Assembly: GCA_030040825.1 (NCBI GenBank)
Contig: JASHSY010000087.1
Location: 1 to 10,417, forward strand
Length of the DNA: 10,417 nt
From: Xanthobacteraceae bacterium
GTDB taxonomy: Bacteria; Pseudomonadota; Alphaproteobacteria; Rhizobiales; Xanthobacteraceae
Direction: 5' to 3'
Shown: one piece after another, positions 6,290 to 10,417 of the stretch
Numbering within the stretch: the stretch's first letter is position 1
How the letters are laid out: the number at the start of each line of letters is the position of its first letter
The notes under the pieces: generated by a model
The model's database searches: none
What the model saw: the letters and a program-made list of their open reading frames with translations, nothing else
Told to the model about the DNA's origin: nothing
Program-made: the position numbers and the translations under genes

Positions 6290-7597
6290 TCAGCCCGCCG
6301 GCAACACCACCGCACGGCATTCGCCGAAGCCGATGCGCGGATAACCCGGCTTCTCGGCGTAGGCGCGGAAGATGATTTCGTCGCCATCCTCGATGAAGGC
6401 GCGCTGCTCGCCACCCGGCAACACGACCGGCTCTTTGCCGCGCGCGGTGATTTCGAGCAGGCAGCCCTGGCTTCCCTTCTCCGGGCCCGACACGGTGCCG
6501 GACCCGAACAGGTCGCCGGTCATGAGGTTACAGCCGTTGCTGGCGTGATGTGCCACCATCTGCGCGACCGTCCAGTAGGTCGTCTGGAAAGAGCTTTTGG
6601 TGATGCAAAGCGGTGCTGCACCGGCGGCGCGCATTTTCTCGCTCGACAAACAGGCATCAACAGCGATGTCGAAGCCGCCTTGGGCGCGGTCGACGGGATC
6701 GTCGAGATACGGCAGCGGCGCCGGATCGCCCTGCGGCCGCGCAAAAGCCGGCACGCGGAACGGCGCCAGTGCTTCCTGCGTCACTACCCACGGCGAAACC
6801 GTGGTGGCGAAGTTCTTCCCGAGGAACGGGCCGAGCGGCTGGTATTCCCAACCCTGAACATCGCGCGCCGACCAATCGTTGAGGAGACAAAAACCGAAGA
6901 CGTGCTCCGCTGCCTTACCGACCGGAATGGTAGTGCCGAGGTCGCTCGGGACGCCGATATAGAAACCAAGTTCGAGCTCGAAATCGAGATTGCGCGACGG
7001 ACCGTAACTCGGAACGGTCTCGTTGGCTGGCTTGCGCTGGCCTTGCGGCCGCTTGACCGCGGTGCCGCTCACCCGCACCGACGAGGCGCGGCTGTGATAA
7101 GCGACCGGAACATACTTATAGTTTGGCACCAGGGGGTTTTCCGGCCGCAACATGCGTCCGACATTGGTGGCGTGAAATACCGAAGCGTAGAAATCGGTGA
7201 AGTCGCCGATCGCGACCGGCAACAGCAGCTCGGCGTTCGCCATCGGCGTCAAATGCCGGCGCAACTTTTGATCGCCGCGCTCCGCGCTGAGCCCGCGCGA
7301 CAGCGCCAACCGCAGCGCCGCGGACGCCCGCGGTCCAAGCGCCATCAACGGGTTGAGCTGCGGCGCCGCACAGGCTTGGACGATTTCGCCGGGCAGGTCC
7401 GCAAGCAAGGCAGCCGCAGCAGCGAGATCGAGGATCTGATCGCCGATCGCGACGCCCATTCGCGGCTCACCACCCCCCGTGGGGCGGAAAGAACCAAACG
7501 GCAAATTCTGAATCGGATAGTCGCCATCGGCGGCATTGGCGCTATCGACAAAACTTCTGCGCGCAGGATCGTGCGTTTCGTTCAACATCGTTGTCAT
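6290..7597 (-). CDS. fahA: Fumarylacetoacetase (4-fumarylacetoacetate hydrolase)
   Basis: This cytoplasmic enzyme cleaves fumarylacetoacetate to fumarate and acetoacetate, the last step of the homogentisate branch of tyrosine/phenylalanine breakdown. It is the full-length (about 435-residue) form with an N-terminal SH3-like domain (PIQNLPFGSF and GVAIGDQILDL) and a C-terminal catalytic barrel. Equivalents of the mouse enzyme's residues are visible, numbered from this start: Asp135 and Tyr137 (DFTDFY), His142 (FHATNVG), Glu207 and Glu209 (LDFELEL), Asp241 (LLNDWSARD) and Lys261 (GPFLGKNF). The metal ligands and the catalytic His are therefore intact. The start is uncertain. ATG 7597 gives a family-like N-terminus. 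GTG 7621 overlaps the channel gene's stop as GTGA and would add 8 residues, and ATG 7588 would remove 3. None has a clear Shine-Dalgarno, which fits translation coupled to the upstream channel gene. Homogentisate dioxygenase is not adjacent. Confidence 0.95.
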   Translation of the reverse strand: MTTMLNETHDPARRSFVDSANAADGDYPIQNLPFGSFRPTGGGEPRMGVAIGDQILDLAAAAALLADLPGEIVQACAAPQLNPLMALGPRASAALRLALSRGLSAERGDQKLRRHLTPMANAELLLPVAIGDFTDFYASVFHATNVGRMLRPENPLVPNYKYVPVAYHSRASSVRVSGTAVKRPQGQRKPANETVPSYGPSRNLDFELELGFYIGVPSDLGTTIPVGKAAEHVFGFCLLNDWSARDVQGWEYQPLGPFLGKNFATTVSPWVVTQEALAPFRVPAFARPQGDPAPLPYLDDPVDRAQGGFDIAVDACLSSEKMRAAGAAPLCITKSSFQTTYWTVAQMVAHHASNGCNLMTGDLFGSGTVSGPEKGSQGCLLEITARGKEPVVLPGGEQRAFIEDGDEIIFRAYAEKPGYPRIGFGECRAVVLPAG

Positions 7598-7617
7598 GGG
7601 CTTGCTTGGCGCGCCGC

Positions 7618-8760
7618 TCACGACGGCGAATTTTCAAACTCGCGTTTTTGTTGATTGTGACCAAGCCGCCGCTTGCCTTCGGCTTCGATCGCGCGCGCCA
7701 GCTCGACATGGCTCGCCATCATTTTGCGGAAGTCGGCGAGGTCGAGGATCAAAAGCGTCGTTTGCTTGGTGGTCGTAACATTGGCCGTACGAATCGAATC
7801 GCCCAGCAGCGCCAGCTCACCGAAAAACGTACCGGACCCGAGGCGAACCGGCGTCGGCTTAACGTCAACCTCCACCTCCCCGTCGGCGATGAAATACATG
7901 CAATCGCCGACCTTGCCGCGACGGACGACGGCAACGCGCGCCGGCATCTCTACGCGTCGCAACATGTGGGTAATATCGGTAATGGCCGAAGGATCGAGCG
8001 TCTGGAAGAACGGCACCTTGCTGACCACGTCCCAAGTCTGGATGAAGTTGCGCCGGCGGCTTTCGGCGGCAAAGCCGGTGGCAAGAATACCGGTCCATAA
8101 TCCGAAGGTGGCGATGCCGCAGATCATCACCAAGGCGGCGATGAGGTGGCCGACAACAGTCTGCGGCACCACGTCGCCGTAGCCGGTGGTGGTGAGCGTG
8201 ACTACCGCCCACCACAGGCTTTGCGGCAATGTACCGAATCCAACCGGCTGGCCCTCGCGCTCGACCACATGCATGAGGGCAGAAGCCAAAAACAGCACGA
8301 TGAGGAAAAGGACCAGCACGCTGGCGAGCGGCTTGGCCTCCAGCACGAACACGCGTCCAAGCTGGGCGAAGCCCGGCGAGTTCTGCGCCAGCTTAAGCAC
8401 CCACAGCGAAGCGAACAGCCACGCACTTTCCGGCGCCACACCTGTGGCAAGCGCAATCGGTACCGGAAAGATGCCGAGCAGATCGACGAAGCCCGAGGGC
8501 GACACCAGATAACGGGCCAGAGCGTTGTTGCGTCTCGCGTGGGCCAGGTGCACCACGGTTTCGATTGCGAAATAGGCGAGGCAAAGCCAAAGGATGACAT
8601 GGAGCCAGATGCCGGCTGGAATGCGCACCTCTGGCACGGTCAAGACCATCATGGCGATCAGGCCGGCAGCCAGGACCAGATAGCGGCCCAGCAGCGAGCC
8701 GCCGAAGCGCCGGAACGGCGCGCTCAATTGCGCCAGATTGGAGAATGCGCCTTCCGACAT
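7618..8760 (-). CDS. Cyclic-nucleotide-gated potassium channel, MlotiK1-like
   Basis: This 380-residue inner-membrane channel has six predicted membrane helices (about residues 22-40, 50-70, 90-107, 112-128, 144-165 and 205-230). A pore loop carries the K+ filter TTTGYGD, with TTGYGD at 191-196. A C-terminal cyclic-nucleotide-binding domain spans about 248-365. Its phosphate-binding cassette GELAL at 314-318, with Arg324-Thr-Ala, is intact, so cAMP or cGMP binding is expected. The S4-like helix (WVLKLAQNSPGFAQLGRV) has few positive charges, as in the voltage-insensitive Mesorhizobium channel MlotiK1, which it matches closely around filter and S6 (PQ..WWAVVTL.TTGYGD; FGLW.GILATGF). The ATG at 8760 gives a normal N-terminus. 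The frame stays open to a GTG at 8847, but that would prepend a hydrophilic 29-residue tail. Fumarylacetoacetase follows with either a 20-base gap or a 4-base overlap. Confidence 0.93.
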   Translation of the reverse strand: MSEGAFSNLAQLSAPFRRFGGSLLGRYLVLAAGLIAMMVLTVPEVRIPAGIWLHVILWLCLAYFAIETVVHLAHARRNNALARYLVSPSGFVDLLGIFPVPIALATGVAPESAWLFASLWVLKLAQNSPGFAQLGRVFVLEAKPLASVLVLFLIVLFLASALMHVVEREGQPVGFGTLPQSLWWAVVTLTTTGYGDVVPQTVVGHLIAALVMICGIATFGLWTGILATGFAAESRRRNFIQTWDVVSKVPFFQTLDPSAITDITHMLRRVEMPARVAVVRRGKVGDCMYFIADGEVEVDVKPTPVRLGSGTFFGELALLGDSIRTANVTTTKQTTLLILDLADFRKMMASHVELARAIEAEGKRRLGHNQQKREFENSPS

Positions 8761-9005
8761 CTGCCTACATAACCGCGCCGGGTGACTAACCTTAACGGGT
8801 AAATTTACGCCGTCACGGTGCGCATGGAAACCGCATTGGCGGCGCACGAAGCAGCGCGATTGAACTATTCAAGCACTTGATTTTGTTATGAGTTACCGGG
8901 GTGAACCTTCCTGTGCAGCCAGCCGCGCCGCGGTAGGAACTTCACCGTCGCCGCACTAGGATGGCTCGCATCGGCGAGTCGCCGCGTCGTACGGCCCTAA
9001 ATGCC
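8761..9005. promoter_or_regulatory. Divergent intergenic region between channel and ABC genes
   Basis: About 245 bases lie between the two divergent starts, with no gene seen. It contains several symmetric elements: GTAAATTTAC, a perfect 10-bp palindrome at 8799-8808; TTGAA-CTA-TTCAA at 8860-8872, overlapping CAAG-CA-CTTG at 8870-8879; and an imperfect hairpin with arms 8900-8912 and 8935-8946 (GGTGAA/TTCACC plus TTCCT/AGGAA). A smaller dyad, CGGCGA-G-TCGCCG, is at 8972-8984. A very weak promoter candidate is TTGAAC (8860-8865) with TGTTAT (8884-8889, 18-base spacing) for the plus-strand gene. Both genes must be driven from here, but the exact sites are inferred. Confidence 0.4.
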
Positions 9006-10417
9006 ATGAGCGGAAAGCAGATTTCACGCGTCGAGTTGGCGAGCTATCTGCTCTCCCCCTCGCTGTTTGTCATGGTCGTCTTGATGATCGCGGAGGCGAT
9101 GCTTGCCGCGGCAACGACTTGGCTTGTCATCAGCGCCGGCCGCAAGGTTGCCGTCGGTGAATTCCTGATCAACGATCTTATCCTCATTTTGGCGGCGCAA
9201 TCGGCCTCTTATGTCGCCGGCGTCATTAGCTGGATTTTTGCCGAGCGCGCCGGCTACCGCGGCTTCGGCAAATATGTGCTGCGGTTCGCCCGTGAAAATC
9301 GCGGCAAGGTCAAGCTGTTCGGGGACAAGCCGAAGCGCGAGCAAGTCGAGCCGTTTCTCACCGGCGAGACGTTCCAGGTCTTCTTCAATTTGATGTACGA
9401 GCTGGAATTCACACTCAAGCTTCTGCTTGGGCTGGTGTTCAACGCGCTGGTACTCGGCGCCGAGATCGATTTGAGCCTGCCATTTGCCTATGTCGGCGCG
9501 TTCGGGGCGCTGCTGTTGATGCAGTGGGTGCTGCAAAATCCGATCACCCGGACCTATCTGGAAAACCAGCGCATGAACAACCGCGTCACCGCGCAAGGGT
9601 ACACCGCGTGGGACAACGTGTTCAGCGGCAATCGCTACAACCTGCGACTCTGGCTGGCCGAGTTCAAAGCGCGTCTGCGCAGCGCGCTCGCCGCGCAGAT
9701 TTGGGCCATCGTGGCGCGCGAAGGCATGAGCGCGATGAGCGGCATCGTCAGCCTCGCCATCGTGTTCGCCACCATCACGGTGGTAGCGCTACACGACCGC
9801 GGCAACACCATCATGCTGGTCGCTTTGGCGACGACGCTGCCGCGGCAGATTGAGATGACCTATGAGTTGCACCTGCTCGCTAGCGGCTGGAACGATTTCA
9901 TTTCGGTATGGACGCGTTTCGGCGGCGTCGCCGCTAACATGTTGCCCGAGCCGGAACCGACTTTCGACGATCGGATCAAATTCGACCGCCTGGTGCTGCG
10001 CGAAGGCGACGACGCCAATGTGGTTTCATCGCTCAACGACGCGCTGCGCATCGTGCAGGCGCGCCCGACCGGACGCGTGAATGTGCGCGGCGGCAATGGC
10101 GCCGGGAAATCCTCGCTGCTGGCCAGTCTCAAGACCGAGATGCGCCGGCGCGCCTTCTATTGGCCGGCGTCGGATCGTCTGGCGTTTAAGTTCGCCGGCG
10201 GCGCGGTGCCCGTGGATGTGGAAGACGACGACGATGGAGAGGTGAAGGTGATCGCCGAATCGATTGACAAGAGGCTCGGCTTCTCGACCGGCGAGCGGCA
10301 GCTCAAATCGCTGGAGGAGATCGTCAAATCGACCGATGCGCCAGTCTATCTGCTCGACGAATGGGACGCCAATCTCGACGCCGCCAACAAGGCCAAGGCC
10401 GACACGCTGGTCGATGC
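9006..10417 (+). CDS. ABC exporter-like protein with fused membrane and ATPase domains (3' end cut by window)
   Basis: At least 470 residues, open to the window edge. The N-terminal half has about five or six hydrophobic segments (about 14-42, 53-79, 122-147, 155-174, 240-262 and perhaps 265-280). The basic loop between segments 2 and 3 is typical of an exporter-type membrane domain. The ATPase part starts near residue 335. The Walker A is GGNGAGKS at 362-369, a signature-like STGERQ is at 427-432, and the Walker B with catalytic Glu and D-loop is YLLDEWDANLD at 448-458. STGxRQ and DEW recall the SyrD/PvdE/YojI group of cyclic-peptide/siderophore exporters (from memory). The span from Walker A to signature is only about 60 residues and includes an acidic patch (404-412), much shorter than usual, and no normal Q-loop glutamine is evident. 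The start is uncertain: in-frame ATG 8961 would add 15 residues, and neither start has a Shine-Dalgarno. Substrate is unknown. Confidence 0.82.
   Translation, partial: MSGKQISRVELASYLLSPSLFVMVVLMIAEAMLAAATTWLVISAGRKVAVGEFLINDLILILAAQSASYVAGVISWIFAERAGYRGFGKYVLRFARENRGKVKLFGDKPKREQVEPFLTGETFQVFFNLMYELEFTLKLLLGLVFNALVLGAEIDLSLPFAYVGAFGALLLMQWVLQNPITRTYLENQRMNNRVTAQGYTAWDNVFSGNRYNLRLWLAEFKARLRSALAAQIWAIVAREGMSAMSGIVSLAIVFATITVVALHDRGNTIMLVALATTLPRQIEMTYELHLLASGWNDFISVWTRFGGVAANMLPEPEPTFDDRIKFDRLVLREGDDANVVSSLNDALRIVQARPTGRVNVRGGNGAGKSSLLASLKTEMRRRAFYWPASDRLAFKFAGGAVPVDVEDDDDGEVKVIAESIDKRLGFSTGERQLKSLEEIVKSTDAPVYLLDEWDANLDAANKAKADTLVD

Noticed and set aside
5128..6414. A 428-codon minus-strand frame opposite the propeller gene.
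   Set aside because: No recognisable domain, low-complexity composition, and it overlaps the end of fumarylacetoacetase. The plus-strand gene has a signal peptide, RBS and repeats.
6545..7654. A 369-codon plus-strand frame opposite fumarylacetoacetase.
   Set aside because: Arg-rich antisense shadow of a gene with all catalytic residues conserved.
8146..8772. Plus-strand frames opposite the K+ channel.
   Set aside because: Hydrophilic, compositionally odd shadows of a gene with an intact selectivity filter and cyclic-nucleotide domain.
8860..8872. TTGAA-CTA-TTCAA as an FNR/FixK box.
   Set aside because: Spacing is one base short of the 14-base TTGAT-N4-ATCAA pattern, and the inner bases do not match.

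Overview
The window looks like chromosomal DNA from a GC-rich alphaproteobacterium, most likely Hyphomicrobiales (Bradyrhizobium/Xanthobacteraceae-like). This is inferred from the strong G/C third-position bias, long antisense shadow frames, and a cyclic-nucleotide-gated K+ channel close in sequence to Mesorhizobium MlotiK1. I see no tRNA, rRNA, CRISPR array, insertion sequence or phage gene.

Layout. (1) 185-2863, plus strand: a two-gene operon for a molybdenum hydroxylase of the isoquinoline 1-oxidoreductase type. It has a small 2x[2Fe-2S] subunit and a large molybdopterin subunit with a Tat signal, and it ends at a textbook intrinsic terminator (2894-2929). (2) 2930-3753, plus: a structured, gene-free leader followed by an exported isochorismatase-fold protein that lacks the family's nucleophilic cysteine. 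(3) 3799-5028, minus: a soluble class I bacterial cytochrome P450. Divergent from it, 5200-6276 plus encodes a secreted NHL/beta-propeller protein, and a perfect 12-bp palindrome lies between the two starts. (4) 6290-8760, minus: an apparent two-gene operon in which a CNBD-containing K+ channel is followed directly by fumarylacetoacetase. (5) 9006 to the window edge, plus: a partial ABC exporter-like protein with fused membrane and ATPase domains and an unusually compact nucleotide-binding domain.

Functional theme. Several genes fit oxidative breakdown of aromatic or heteroaromatic compounds: the Mo-hydroxylase, the P450, and fumarylacetoacetase (last step of the homogentisate/tyrosine route). 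The partners normally expected beside them are not in the window: homogentisate dioxygenase, P450 ferredoxin/reductase, and a FAD or cytochrome c subunit for the Mo-hydroxylase. The genes therefore do not form one obvious complete pathway. The channel and the exporter are membrane functions with no visible link to this chemistry except the channel's tight coupling to fumarylacetoacetase.

I did not find a clearly new multi-gene system. The best second-look items are the cysteine-less isochorismatase and its structured leader, the degenerate compact ABC ATPase at the right edge, the channel/fumarylacetoacetase coupling, and the palindromic candidate operators in two promoter regions.
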